DNA of 64,000 nt. Source: Hygrophila difformis (lineage: Eukaryota > Streptophyta > Magnoliopsida > Lamiales > Acanthaceae). This document shows, one piece after another, positions 34,738 to 47,600 of the stretch. The translations under genes were made by a program, and so were the position numbers. Every line of letters begins with the position of its first letter. Position 1 is the stretch's first letter. A model generated the notes under the pieces. It made no database searches. It saw only the letters and a list, made by a program, of their open reading frames with translations, and was not told the origin of the DNA. The stretch spans positions 26,228,068 through 26,292,067 of the forward strand of contig JAOANR010000014.1 of NCBI GenBank assembly GCA_030278955.1. Direction: 5' to 3'.

Positions 34738-36544
34738 GATGACCGACCGAGGAGGCGGGTTTTCTTCGAGCACACCGCGTGGCTCAGGTTCCCGACGATG
34801 GGTTCTCATCAGTAGATCTCAGCTGTTGTCTGCTATCCGGGCGGCGAGAGAGGATTTTCAGTATCAGACCGCAGGTATTTACGATATAAACGCCAATAAG
34901 TCATCACATGTTCACGTATGCATATTCTGATATATTCACTTGTGCGGGTTTATTATCTGACAGTTGCGGGTACTAGCTCAGAGGAGCAGCGGGTGGATGC
35001 ACCAAAGTCGTCTGAGGCCATCCCAGAGACTCCACCTCCACGCACTCCAGGTACAATATATATTAAATGTTGTTTTTATATTTGATTAATAACAAATACT
35101 GTTTTTTTTTTATTTGTTAGGATCGGCAGGGTCTGCACAGGGGGTTCCTCCCGCTCCACAGATAGGGCCTGATCGGTTATCGGTTGAGCCCAGATCCGAT
35201 GGGATGTAAGTACATTATACTTTGGACATTTTTTTCTGCCCATGTACCCATACAAAATTATTTTTGCATTTAGTCCCGATATCATATGAAATCCATTATG
35301 TCTTACAGCATTGAGTTCTCGAACGCCCTGGTGAGGAAGATCACCGATATATATCCCATTCGTTCTGATATAAATGAGACAAGCTGGGGAAAGGTCTCAC
35401 AGGAGACCAAATGTTTCTACTGGGGCGAGTTTCAGGTAATCAGTTAGCAGCATTTATGATAATTATGTCTTCCTTTGCATTTGCACATAACTTGTTCAAA
35501 CTTAACCTGCAGAAAGTAGCTCGCTGGGCACCGGAGCACGCAGGAGCAGTCAAGAAGGAGTGGAAGAGGAAGAACATCGCCCGGTATAATTATTCTGAAG
35601 TTAAATATATATGTTTGCTTATGTTTTACGAGAATGTAACTTGACCGTTTGAAATATTAGATATAAGGATTACACATTGGACATAAGGAGGAAGAAGAAG
35701 CTGTATCCAGCGGACGAGTTAGTGGCCAAGAACTGGAGGAGGATATGGGAGTCTTCCGCCTTCAATGAGAAATCAAAAAGAGGGAAGCCGAACAGACGCC
35801 GGGGATAGGAGGATACCTCAGCCCTCCCCACACACACAGCGGGATCCAAGACATTTTGAGCCACCGCAGATAAATTGGTAATCATGTGTACATATTTAAT
35901 TAATTTACTTCATTGGTTGTAACTCACAATTGGCATTCTGTGTCTAATCCTCGAAACATTGCAGTCCACCGATCACAATAGACTTGTCCATTTGCATGAG
36001 CTCCACGAGCACATACACACCAGAAGACATGAAAAGGAACAGTGGATAATAGATAAGTCACGACGGTTGCATGGTAAGTATCGGAAATAATATCAAAATT
36101 AGCATTATGTACTAGTTTTACTATTTAAATTGTCTTTAACCTAATTTTCCACTTCAAATACAGGAGGAGTTCAATGCAGTGTTCTATTCCTTGAGCCAGA
36201 ACCCCACGATCGGGCCTGATTTCGATCCAGATCCTGTCTTCTACGACCTCGCTGGTGGACACGACAGACGCAATGCCGTATACGGCATAGGATCGATGGC
36301 CCGTTCGATTAGGCTCGATGGAGTCTTTGCTTCCACTCCTCCACCTCCCTCCTCAGATTATGTGACCCAGGAGCAGTTTCAGCACTTCATGGAGACTCTT
36401 GAGCGGGTGTCACAGAGACAAGAGAGCATGGCCGATCAGATGCAGAGGTTCTCGGAGTTAGGGGGCCCTCGATCCCCTAACCACGATGATGGGGATGATG
36501 ATTTTGGAGGCGACATGGGTGGAGGTGGTCTTGGCACGACTTGA
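34738..36544 (+). CDS. CACTA1 second gene, TNPA-like (Transposase_24 type), multi-exon
   Basis: Coding blocks separated by A/T-rich introns: MTDRGGGFSSSTPRGSGSRR (34738), AGTSSEEQRVDAPKS (34970), a Gly/Pro-rich exon near 35125-35206, FSNALVRKITDIYPIRSDIN through KCFYWGEFQ (35310-35435), RWAPEHAGAVKKEWKRKN (35520), RRKKKLYPADELVAKNW with FNEKSKRGKPN (35690-35800), and a last exon 36175-36544 (NPTIGPDFDPDPVFYDL, a coiled-coil-like LERVSQRQESMADQMQRF, and an acidic Gly-rich end). This fits the En/Spm protein that binds sub-terminal motifs (plant Transposase_24 domain). The last two thirds look fairly well kept. Exon borders are approximate; a stop after KPNRRRG may belong to an intron or be a lesion. 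Confidence 0.7.
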
Positions 36545-37249
36545 ATGTGTTGGGTGTGCATTGGGTTAGTACCATTTGGACTTGTGTTTATTTCGATTTG
36601 TTGTTGACTTGGTTGGATTGTGAATGCTAGGTTTTGGATGTTTACGTTTGTTCATATGCCTTTGTGGACAATCTGAGATGTTGTTTTAGGGATTTCAATG
36701 TCGTTTTCCATATGGACTTGTATTTGATGGTTTGAAGTTGTGATTGTGAACTTATACTATCTAGAATTATTGAAATTGGAGATGGTTTAAGATGTCGGGA
36801 AGATTTGGTATTTGATGTTTGGGTTGTTGGACATTTGTTGGTTACATGTGCTTTGATGTGCTTTGTTGCAGCAGATATAGCTGTTAAAACAGCCATTTAT
36901 GCTGCTGTATTCAGGATATTACCGACCGCTCGGCCGACCTCTGATGGTTGGTATCTTTACCGACGGAACACCGACCGCACATGCGGTCGGTAATCCGTAG
37001 GTCCAGATGGTCCAGAATTTGGGTATCGACCGCCCTTCACGTCACCTATGCGGTCGGTATTTCTGCCGACCAAACGTCGGTTGGCAAAATCACCGACCGA
37101 AAGAGTTTTGGTCGGCGACCAACTGCCTACCAAGGGATTACCCACCGACGCCTGAGGTCGGTGCTGCGGTCGGTAGCCCCTGAGATGATCCGCGTGCCCT
37201 TGTTACCGACCGCTCATGTGGTCGGTAATCCTTGTTTTTCTTGTAGTGC

Positions 37250-38222
37250 AAGCATGGTTGCAGATTGGCTTGCGCACATGAAACCTCCATGGGATACATC
37301 ATTTGTGTCTCTCATTCTGTTGTTACCTCTTGTGTTGTTTTATGATGCCTCTAACGCATTCCATCTTAGATGGTTTTCCTTAAATTTCTTTGTAATTTCT
37401 TTCCTTTATTTTGCAAAAAAAGACAGAAAAAAAAACAAAACAAAAAAAAAACACAGAAACAAAAATCAAATTAACCATGTGAGGGGGCACTGGCAGCTTA
37501 AGCAAAAGTTTCGGGTTCGAGCCTTTGTGTATGCAAATTCTGCTTTGGGAGAGGCAACCTTTCCATTCACACCCGATCCTCAAGGAATTAGTTTTGGATG
37601 GTGTGAGTGTATATATGAATGATGTGAACCACTCTTGACTAATTCATCATGTGATGAATGTGATATTACATCCATTATTGGTTAACTAATTAACTCCATT
37701 ATTGGTTAACTAATTAACTAGTTATTAGGCATGCACCATTACGTTACTGTAAATTAATAAACCAAAAAAAAAAGAAAGAAAAGAAAAGAAAAGAATAGAT
37801 ACATAAATATCTATATCAAGTATTCAACTACAGTGAGTTAGCTCCATATAAAATACTCGTATGACCATTGAGAACAGTCACGGGAGAAATAGACCTAACG
37901 GAGGAGGATATTTTATGGATTATTAGGACAAATTGAAAAGAAAGGGAGACAAAGTTAGACAGGCGGACATCACATGGACGGCATCAAATGAGGATACAGT
38001 AAGATTCACATCTACAGAAGTAATGGTATGGTGCATTTTCTACCAAAGTAGTGCTATTGTGCATTTTTGTGATGAGTAAGTAATTGATAAAGTTGTTAGT
38101 GAGATTATGGGAAAAAAAATGCCGAACATCATAAAAAATTATCATGCTCGCACATTATGTACCAAACATAAAAAATAATCTACATGCCATCACATTCTGC
38201 ATATTACATATACCCATATGCT
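37250..38222. other. Spacer between CACTA1 and the LINE
   Basis: A/T-rich, no coding region. Contains a SINE-like copy (37483), a direct duplication of TTAACTAATTAACT with neighbouring bases (37671-37725), and A-rich simple sequence at 37420-37455 and 37763-37795. Confidence 0.6.
37483..37625 (+). mobile_element. SINE-like copy, family 2
   Basis: GCAGCTTAAGCAAAAGTTTC followed by GGGTTCGAGCC (B box), TGTGTATGCAAATTCTGC and TTTGGGAGAGGCAACCTTT. Its relative at 61966 has the same order, and 29310 is a minus-strand copy. Confidence 0.55.
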
Positions 38223-38235
38223 ATATAATAGGAGT
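38223..38235. repeat. LINE target-site duplication, left (ATATAATAGGAGT)
   Basis: Exactly repeated at 48541-48553 after the poly-A tail. A 13-bp duplication is typical of target-primed reverse transcription. Confidence 0.92.
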
Positions 38236-38296
38236 ATTATGTACAATGATTCACTCATCTAACAGAACAAGGCTTATGTCTGGATTATCAGTCGAA

Positions 38297-40413
38297 ATGG
38301 CGAGTGGGAGCAGAGGCATTCCGGCGGTGAGAGGGAAGCAGCCAGCGGGGAGGCCGGGGGGTACTGGGAACGTTGGGCGGGGTGTGAAGTCTCGCGATCA
38401 ACTAGTGGGGGTGTTTATTGGAAACATTTCTCTGAGTATTCCCATTAGCCAAATCTTAAGGGACATTGAGCGGGTGACGAAGGTTGTAGAGTGGTTTATT
38501 CCGAGCAGGAGATGGGAGGTCAGAGGTTGCAAGTTTGGGTTTTTCAGAGTCCATAGGAAGGATGAAGCGGCTAAGGTGATTGAATATATGAATGGAAAGG
38601 TGGTGGCAGGGAGAAAATTGATCGCAAACTGGGCTATCCCTAGCAAGGGGTTCGCGGGGGCGGACAGGGTGGAGGCTGAAAAGAATAGGAGAGATAAGGA
38701 TGGGGTGGAGTGGAGGAAAGTCATGGATAAGAAAAGTGGGGGTCAAGGAATCCAGTTTGGTGCTCGGAGGGACGGGAGATCGTATGTGGAGGTGATAAGG
38801 GGGGCGGGGTATTAAATCAGGATAGTTTGGGAGAGCAGGATAGTATACCAGTGGTCTTGGAGGACAGAACGAGTGAACTGGAATGGGTCGGAAGGTCGGC
38901 AGTGGTGGCAGTTCGAAATCTAGGTGAACTCACGGTGTTCCAAGATTGGTTATATAGGGAGTTTAAAGATTGTGAAGATGTGTCCTATGGAGGGGGTTTG
39001 ACGGTGGTGGTGAATTTCAACAAAAAGGAAAGTAGGGATCGATTCTTAATGGCGAATGGCGATCGGGAGATGATCGATTGGAAAGAGAAGTGGATGAAGG
39101 GTTTTCAGGCGAGGTCCGTTTTGGTGTGGATATATGCTTTCGGCTTACCTTTCATATCCTGGCATGAGGAGAATTTCCGGAGAATAATTGAAGGCTGGGG
39201 GAGATTGGTAAATGTGGATAATGATACAAGGAAAATGAGAAGGTTGGACAGGGCTCGATTCTTAGTTGAGTTGGCGGATATTAGTGATATTCCATCGAAG
39301 GTGAAGGTTAAGGTGGGTGAGGAAGTGTTCACGGTGGTGATCTCCCCAAACTTCGGAGATCCGGTGGTGGTTGCTAAGGAAGCTAAGATGGAGCAGAGTT
39401 GCCGGCCTACGGTGGAGGAGATAGGAGATTCAGGCGAGGCGAGGCCGGAGATGATGAAGGGTGGGAAGTCTGGGACCTCAGGCGAGGCGAGGCCGGAGAT
39501 GATGAAGGGTGGGAAGTCTGGGTCCCCATTGCATGGGGATGTGGAACGTCTGCTCGAAGAGGTGCATGGGGACGTACAAAATTTGAATTGGGCGGCTGGG
39601 AGTAATCATGATATGGAAAGAGAAGAGTTACCTAATGACATCAGTATTAACTCTGAACAGGTTTTGGATGGGGTGGTTAGTAACAAGGAGGGGCAAGGTT
39701 GGCATGATGGTGGGGATCAGGTTTTGGACTCGTTGGTGGGCAGGGATGGGGAGGCTGTTGGGCTGGTTAGGGAGATAAATGGGCCTAGTGATGAGTTTGG
39801 CCCAGTAAGGCATATGGACTTGGACGCTGCTAAAACCCAGGATGGGGAAGGGGAATATCAGATGGTCGAGTCTAATTTCAGAGAGAGTGCGATATGTACG
39901 AGGACACTCGATGAAAGTCATAGGCTGGAGGGGTTAGAGGATCTTAACGAGGATGTTGGGTTGATTGGGGGAGGGGGGCGAGCTGATTCAGTCTGGGAGG
40001 CGGAAGAATTGAGGATGGTGCCGGAGTCGGGGGCCGATTTGAAGAATGGTAGTTCATCCGGTGAAAATCCTAAACAGGGGGGCGAGGCGGCTTTTAGAGA
40101 GGTAGAGGAGGCATTAGCTGAGGTAATTCGGAGCAGGCTTGGGGTGTGTCGTAAGGGCAGAAGGAGGGGTAAGATGGGAGGAAAGTACGGGCAGAGCGGG
40201 AAGCAATCGGGGGGCCAAGTGTCGGGTGTTGGCGTAGAAGTTTTTGCTCCGCTGCAATTTGCGACGGTAAGAGACAAGAAGGGGATTAAACTGGTGGATA
40301 GTTCGGAAGTTTTTGAGACTCTGGGCATCGCGGAGAAATTGGGGCTGGGATTCTTAATTGGGTGGGAGGCATTGTTGGAGACGATCAGAGAGGAAATCAG
40401 TAGAGAATCTTAG
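38297..40413 (+). pseudogene. LINE ORF1 protein, one frameshift
   Basis: From MASGSRGIPAVRG there is an RRM-like RNA-binding fold (VGVFIGNISLSIPI, then WEVRGCKFGFFRV, then EYMNGKVVAGRKL). The frame stops at 38815 after VIRGAGY and goes on in another frame from about 38800 to 40413, with a DUF4283-like domain (WKEKWMKGFQARSVLVWIYA, GLPFISWHEENFRRIIEGW). The shift falls in GGGGGGCGGGG at about 38796-38806. An exact 48-bp tandem duplication (39430-39477 and 39478-39525) encodes 16 residues twice (GEARPEMMKGGKSG). No CCHC knuckle seen. ORF1 binds LINE RNA. Confidence 0.85.
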
Positions 40414-40454
40414 CTTTGGGGTATAGTTTGGTTTCTGGAGTAGATCAAATAATT

Positions 40455-43400
40455 ATGAAGATTATTACCTGTAACTTGAGAGGCTTGAATGGGGGTATTA
40501 GGAGGAGGGCGGTTATCAGAATGTGCAAAAAGCATAGACCGTGGGTTGGTTGCTTCCAAGAAACGAAGATGGGTGAGATTAAAGAAAGATTGATATACAG
40601 GCTGTGGGGTTCGTCGGGATGTAGTTTTTGTTTTCAACCAGCTTTGGGTAGTGCTGGCGGGCTTCTTATAATTTGGGACATCAGTTTTGTAGATTTTAGG
40701 GTGGTTGAGCAGCAGCACCATTTTATTTGGGTTAAAGGGAGGTTTGGGGAGTTTAGAGAGGAAATTAATCTGGTATGTGTTCATGCCCCTAACGACAGGC
40801 GAGAGAGATCGGAATTCTGGGAGGTGTTGGTACAGAAGTTCTATAGGGGAATTGGGGAATCATGGTGTATAACAGGGGGATTTTAATTCGGTGGGTTGGG
40901 AAGGGGAGCGTCATGGGGTTTCTGAGGATGGTGGGTCGGCCAGAGAGTTTAGGAATTTTATTGATAAGTTGGGGCTAGTTGATCTTCCTATGTCAGGGGG
41001 GAAATTTACCTGGATTGGGAGGGGGGGCAGGGCATGGAGTAGGATAGACAGGTTCCTCCTCTCAACAGATTGGCTTGGGTTGGATGGGGTGGTCGTACAA
41101 AAGAGGTGCGAGTCGGTACTTTCGGATCACTATCCGGTGTGTTTAGAGGTGGGGGGGAAAGAGTGGGGGTATAAACCTTTTAGGTTATATAATTATTGGA
41201 TGGAGCAATCTGGTTTTAAGGAGTTGGTTATAGATGCTTGGGGTGGGAACAGATCTGGGAGGGATTCTGGGTTATCTGGAAAATTAAAGGTGTTGAGGGC
41301 CAAAATTAGGAATTGGGAGGGTTATGGGGCTAAGGATCTGGAGATGAGGATTCATAAGTTACAGGAGGAAATTAGGGAATTAGAAGAGATAATTCAGGAG
41401 GGTGGGGGCGATGAGGCTACAAGGGAAGTCTGAGTCGGGAAAAAGAGAGACTTAAAGTGTGCACTGTTAGATGAGGAAAGGAGGTGGTTCCAGAAATCGA
41501 GAATTCGTTGGGCGAGTGAGGGCGACCAAAATACCATGTTCTTTCATGCGGTCACAGGGTTTAATAGGAAACGAAATTATATTGGGCAGATTAGAGTGGA
41601 TGGCGTTTTATTTGAGGAACCGAGGGACATCAAAGAGCAGGCATTTAAATTTTTTAGGGCTCAGTTCAATGCAACGTCGGTGGTAATATTCCAGCCAGGG
41701 AATATTGGATTGAAAAGGCTGCAGTGTGTTGATCGGGATTGGCTAGTGAGGCGTATTGAGGAAGAAGAAGTTAGATCAGTTATTTGGGGATGCGATGGTA
41801 ATAGAGCTCCGGGGCCGGACGGATATAACATGGGCTTCTATAAGAGATATTGGGAGATTTTAAAAGGGGATATTATGGAGGTTTTTAGGAGGTTAGAGGT
41901 GGATAACAGATTACCTCGGGAGGTGGGTGCATCTTTTGTAACTCTGATTCCGAAGGTGGATAATCCACTCGAATTTGGGGAATTTCGGCCTATTTCCCTT
42001 GTGGGTAGCATCTATAAAATTATTGCCAAGACTTTAGCAAATAGACTGAAAGCGGTTTTGAATGATGTGGTGGGGTACGAACAAACAGCCTTTGTGAAGG
42101 GTAGACAACTGTTAGATGGGGTGTTAATTGCTGCGGAGGTCATTAATTCGGCACACACGGCTGGGAGAAGGGGTTTCGTGTTTAAGTTGGACTTCGCGAA
42201 AGCGTACGACAACGTCTCTTGGGAGGCGTTGTTCAGTGTATTGGAAGCTATGAATTTTCATGAAAAATGGATCAAGTGGATGAGAGAATGCATTGAATCG
42301 GCTTCGGCGGCTATATTAATAAACGGATCGCCTACACAGTATTTTAAGCTTCAAAAGGGCCTTCGTCAAGGCGACCCATTATCGCCATATTTATTTGTGT
42401 TGTTGGCAGAATTCCTGAATCGAATGCTAAATAAAGCTAAGGAGGCGGGACTGTTCAGAGGGATTGGAGTGGGTAGAGCAGGTCCGAATATTTCACACCT
42501 ACAATATGCCGACGATACCGTGTTGTTTTGTGAAGGTGAAATTCATCAGGTGGTAGTCCTGAAAAGGATCTTGCGGTGTTTTTCCCTGGCCACCGGATTG
42601 AGGATCAATTACAGGAAGAGTTGTTTATATGGGATTAATTGCGATGAGGAATTGGTGGGGGTGCAGCGGCAGTTATGGGTTGTAGTGTTGGAGAGTGGCC
42701 GATGAAGTACCTAGGGATCCCGGTTGGGGGCAGAGTCAATGGGGCAGAAGTGTGGAAACCGGTGTTAGAGAGAGTTGAGAAAAAATTGTCCGGGTGGAAG
42801 GGAAGGTTGCTCTCCCAAGCCGGGAGATTATGTTTGCTTAAATCAGTGGTAAGTAATTTGCCATTACATTTCTTATCAATCTTCAAGGTCCCCAGGTGTG
42901 TAGCGGATAGATTGAAAAGACTTAAGCGGAGTTTCTTTTGGAACGAATGGGAGGGTACTAGGAGGCTGCACACGGCCAAATGGGAAGAGGTATGTACGCA
43001 ATTGGAGGTGGGAGGGCTTGGCGTGCAGCCAGTACAAGATTTCAATAAGGCTTTATTGCTTAAATGGAGATGGAGATTTGGTGTGGAGAATACGTTTTGG
43101 AAAGAAATAATCAATGCAAAATACTATAATAACTCTAGCCCGCTTGTGCCGGAGGCGAAGTTGGAAAGGTCAATGTGGGGATATATTTGTAGAGCATGGG
43201 AAGACTTTGATTCAAATGATACGGGGAATAAATTTATTTTACAGGTGGGCAATGGGGAATGTGTTCGGTTTTGGCATGACGGGTGGGTGGAGGGAGGGCG
43301 TCCTTTGAAAGAGGGATTCCCGCGGATTTTTGCACTTGCTGTAAATAAAGATGGCAAGATCAAAGAATTTGGTGAGTGGGAGGGGATGGTATGGAGGTGG

Positions 43401-44603
43401 CGGGTAGAGTTGAGGAGACGGGTATTTGATTGGGAAAAGGATATTTGGGAAAATTTCAAGTGTTTTTTGGAGAGACAGCATCTTAATAGGTTTTTGGATG
43501 ATCGGGTGAGATGGGCTAAGGAGGGCAGTGGTTGCTTTTCGGTGAGATCATGTTGGAGGAGGAACGGTATGGAAAGGGGAGGGGTAGGTGGTAGTTTCTG
43601 GAAAAGATTGTGGCAATTAAAGTGTCCTGCTAAGGCTAAACTGCTGATCTGGAAGGCAATGAGAGATGCTGTCCCAGTAAGATATGAGCTAGTAAGGAGA
43701 GGATGCATGGAGATCGGCAATGCTACCTGCCCGATATGTAGCCATGGTTTAGAAACTTTGGACCATTTATTTTGTAGATGTCCATTAGTAAAGGGTTTAT
43801 GGTATGTGGGGGTTGAAGGGTTTGGGGTGTCTCGGGCATTGCCGGGAGGATTTACAGAATTAATGGCGTGGTGGCTGGATGCTAAGCCAAGGAGGGGGAG
43901 TGTAGAGGTATGGAGGATGACTAGTTTAGCAATTGTGGGGTCAGTCTGGCGACATAGAAATGAGGTGGTTTTTAAGGGGGCTAATTTTGACATTAAAACT
44001 GTAGAAGAGGAGGTAAGGTGGAAGGTGGCCTTTTGGTGGAAAGCTGCTCGGGGGGGTGGGGGAGTGGAGTCTTCTGGGGCAGTCCTGAATTTGGTTCATC
44101 CGGAGGAATTACATTGGGTAGGGAGTAGAAGTATAAAGATGCCGCGACTTGGCATTGGTTGGGAGCCTCCGGGGAAGGGATGGTGGAAGGTGAATACGGA
44201 CGGGTCGTCATTCGGGAACCCGGGGCCGGCAGGCATAGGAGGTGTAATAAGGGATGAGGAGGGTGGTGTGATTTTTGTGCTGTCAAGATATATTGGGTTG
44301 AAGGATTCGACTGAGGCCGAAGTAATGGCTATTAGTAAAGTTTGTGAAGCTCTTGTGCGGGATCAAGGATTTCCGTTGCCAAGATTAGTATTTGAGTGTG
44401 ATTCTGTAAATGTAATAAGGTGGATGGAAGATACTAGCAAATTTCCTTGGAGATTAACTAATTTGTTGGGTCCGATCTTGGTTGTTTTGAGATGTGGTGG
44501 GGGAGTGAAGGTGCAGCACATATTTAGGGAAAGAAATACGCTTGCGGATCAATGGGCTAGGCGAGGAGCTGGAGGTGAAGAGCCTATGGAAGTCTGGCTC
44601 TGA
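40455..44603 (+). pseudogene. LINE ORF2 protein: endonuclease, reverse transcriptase, zinc-binding, RNase H; two frameshifts and one stop
   Basis: Starts MKIITCNLRGLNGG with an APE-type endonuclease (CFQETKM, then SAGGLLIIWD, then SDHYPV near 41125). One extra G near 40875-40879 shifts the frame just before the DFN motif. A TGA at 41431 interrupts it. Reverse transcriptase follows (NRAPGPDGYN; FRPISLVGSIYKIIAKTLAN; DFAKAYDNVSW; GLRQGDPLSPYLF; YADD at about 42510). A further shift occurs in the G run near 42655. The last frame, 42675-44603, holds the zf-RVT domain (CPAKAKLLIWKAM, CPICSHGLETLDHLFCRCP) and a plant-type RNase H with the Asp/Glu/Asp residues in NTDGSSFGNPG, STEAEVMAI and FECDSVNVI. 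Everything needed is present apart from these four lesions. Confidence 0.9.
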
Positions 44604-44671
44604 AGTGAATTAGTATGCAGCTTACGTGAACAGAGGCTCCGAGAAGTATAGGCTGAAGGGAGAAGGCAGTA

Positions 44672-44679
44672 GTGGAGGT
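44672..44679. repeat. hAT target-site duplication, left (GTGGAGGT)
   Basis: Exact 8-bp match with 48215-48222; 8 bp is the hAT rule. Confidence 0.93.
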
Positions 44680-47600
44680 CAGGGCCGTCTAATCATTTTC
44701 GGTGGCCCTGTTCTAAAAAAAAATTAGGCCCCATTCATCATATTTAAAAATTAATTAACAAGTATTTAAACTATTTTAGAGAAATAGCAGTAAAACATAA
44801 AACTATAACTTCAGTCTGTCAACACTTCTTTTTAAACGAGCAAAGGAAAATATGAAACAAGTAAACTAAACAATTTTCTACTTAAAAAGGGCAATCCTTC
44901 TAGCATTTTTTGAAACAAATTCATCTACCAAGTCTTCATATTTTACTTTCTCTAAAAGATCACTCTCAATTGCTATCATTGCCAGACCATTAAGTCTCTC
45001 CTGCAACATTGTAGAACGCAAGTAGGACTTCAATAGCTTTAACTTTGAAAAGCTCCTCTCTGCAGATGCAACAGTAATAGGAATAGTTAACAAAATTCTA
45101 TATGCAATCATTGCATTAGGAAAACATTCAAAGTCTCTCAAATAACTAATAATATCAATAGGACCCATTTTTTGCTTTGGCAAAATATCTCTAAGTAATT
45201 TCAACTCCACAAATAATTCATTCCCATCAATATCAGATTGTTGGTTATGCTTTAGGGAATTTTCAAACGTAGCACAACTAGACTTCAAGCTTATATCATC
45301 TAATGATTTCAACACATGAGAAGTAAACAAGAAGCCAAAAATACTTTCATATTGTTGAAATTGTTCAAATCTGTTATTAAGAGAAGCAATGGCTTGATCA
45401 ACAATGCAAAGAAAAAAATCAACTTTAAATGATTCCTCTGCTGATAAAGAAATTGGTGGTGCATTAGAACTTTCTTCAAAGTATTTTTTCCTTTTAATTT
45501 CACGCTTTCTAGGAAAAATTGGATCAATCTCCAATTTAATAGCAATTTCTTTAGCATTATCCAAAGCATCATAAAAGCCATTTTCTCTGTACTTCTCAAA
45601 ATAAGAAATCAAACTCTTTATTTTCTCAATAGCAATATCAATTAACATTTCCTTAGATTGCAATAGTTTACTAACCAAATTAATTGCTTCTAATACATCA
45701 AGCCAAACAATTATGGACACCAAAAACTGAAAATCTCCAAGTTCATTATGCGCTAATGATTTAGCTTCACTCTTCACTTTATAATCATTATCCTCATCTG
45801 CAACTTGAAGTAAAGCTTCACGAACTTCAACCATTTGAGTTCTTATTGCTCTAACACTCTCAACACGACTCTCCCAGCGAGTAGATGACAATGATTTAAG
45901 AGTTAAACCTCCCACATTATCTTTCAAAATTTTCCATCTCTTAGTAGAATGAGAAAATATAGTATAGATGCGTTGAATAATGCCAAAAAAATCACGTGCT
46001 TTACTACAAGTATTTGCCATGTCACACAATGTTAAGTTAAGGCTATGACAACCACAAGGAGTATAAAATGCTCTTGGGTTTATATCTAAAAGTTTCTTTT
46101 GCACGCCTTGATGTTTTCCTTTCATGTTTGAGCCATTATCATAGCCTTGCCCACGAATATTAAGTATATCAAGATCAATATTTTTTAGTTCCTCTTGTAG
46201 AACATTGAAAAGTCCCTGACCACTTGTATCATTAACATTTAAAAATCCCAGGAAAGATTCTTCAATGACAATTGGATTAGAGATATTAACATATCTTAAA
46301 ATGAGAGACATTTGTTCTTTGTGGCTAACATCAGGGGTACAGTCAAGTATTATTGAGAAATATTTAGCATGCTTTACCTTTTGAACAATTTCAGTTTTAA
46401 TCTTTGAAGCAAGCAAAAGAATCAATTCATTTTGAATAGAATGCCCTAGATAATGAAAATGTATATCATCATTCTGAATGCGTCTAATATGTTCTTGAAC
46501 AACTGGATCAAATTCAGCCAACATTTCAATAAGACCCAAGAAGTTTCCATTGTTGTCTTGAAATAATTTCTCATTAGTACCTCGAAATGCCAAATTATGC
46601 TTAGCAAGAAACTTCACTATTGAATATATTCTAAGTAAAACTTTTTTCCAATGACCTTTTTCTCTTTCAATTAATTCTTGGGCTGTTTTATCAATGGTTA
46701 GATTTTTTTGAAACCTTAAACGCATTTCATACCAAGTGGCCATATTTTTTACATGTTCCATACCTGTTTCATGTTCTTTAAGTCTTTCTCCAACATGTAT
46801 CCAATCTCCAAAACCTTCATTTGTTAATACACCTTTACCAATCCCCTTTTTAAATATCTTACAGCAAAAACAAAAAACTCTATCAAGTTCTCTTGAATAA
46901 ACTAGCCAATCTCTATCTAATTTTTCCCCGTTAGGTAAAACTCTAGTATACAATTTAGCAGTAAATCGCCTAGAATTTTTATCTTTCGGCCCCTTAACAA
47001 TGGTACCATCTCTTTTAGGACCTTTCACAGCTAATACATCAATCATTTCAGCAGTAAGGGCATCCCAATTTCTAGGATCAAATATATCAACGGAATGAAA
47101 TGGTCTAAATGAACTGTCATCTCTACAATGGTCACTATCATGATCATTTTCGTTATCAGCTGATTTATTCAAATCGTCGTTTCCCACAGAACCACTATGA
47201 TTATCAACAGGCACATTATCATCAAACACAATCACATTTTCATTCTCATTTTCAGTAAGTATATTATCATTTTCACATTCAACATCAATTTCATTCACAC
47301 CTTCAGCATCAATACTGGTAGCATTTTGAGATTGTTTTTTAATGAATTTATCAAGAGCCCCCTTTTGAGATTGAACCAACATTTCTTCTCTCTTTTTTTT
47401 CTTGCGTTTTTCATAACCGGATTCATATTTTCTAATTCGATTCATGATTCATATACTTAGGGAAAAGTAAATGAATATGCTAACAGGAATCGAAACAACC
47501 TGGTACTGGGGCAATACTTCGTCGGTTTGTCACTTTTTGTTCAATTCAACATCAAATCAATTCCTATCTGCAAAATTATATGAACAAATTTTAGGGACAA

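Larger units (their letters stand above)
29952..37249 (+). mobile_element. CACTA (En/Spm) DNA transposon, full length but mutated (CACTA1)
   Basis: Ends are CACTACAAAAAAAAACAAGG on the left and the inverted CCTTGTTTTTCTTGTAGTG on the right, with the TIR extending through ATTACCGACC. Sub-terminal regions (29975-30170 and 36910-37235) are packed with ACCGACC/GGTCGGT motifs in both orientations, as expected for transposase binding sites. Flanking triplets are TAA and CAA, a 3-bp duplication with one mismatch. Inside lie a TNPD-like transposase gene with nonsense and frameshift mutations and a TNPA-like gene. A GC-rich leader lies at 30240-30650. Confidence 0.9.

Noticed and set aside
43124..43993. 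Antisense 289-aa frame over LINE ORF2
   Set aside because: Shadow of the long ORF2 frame with biased codon composition; no motif.
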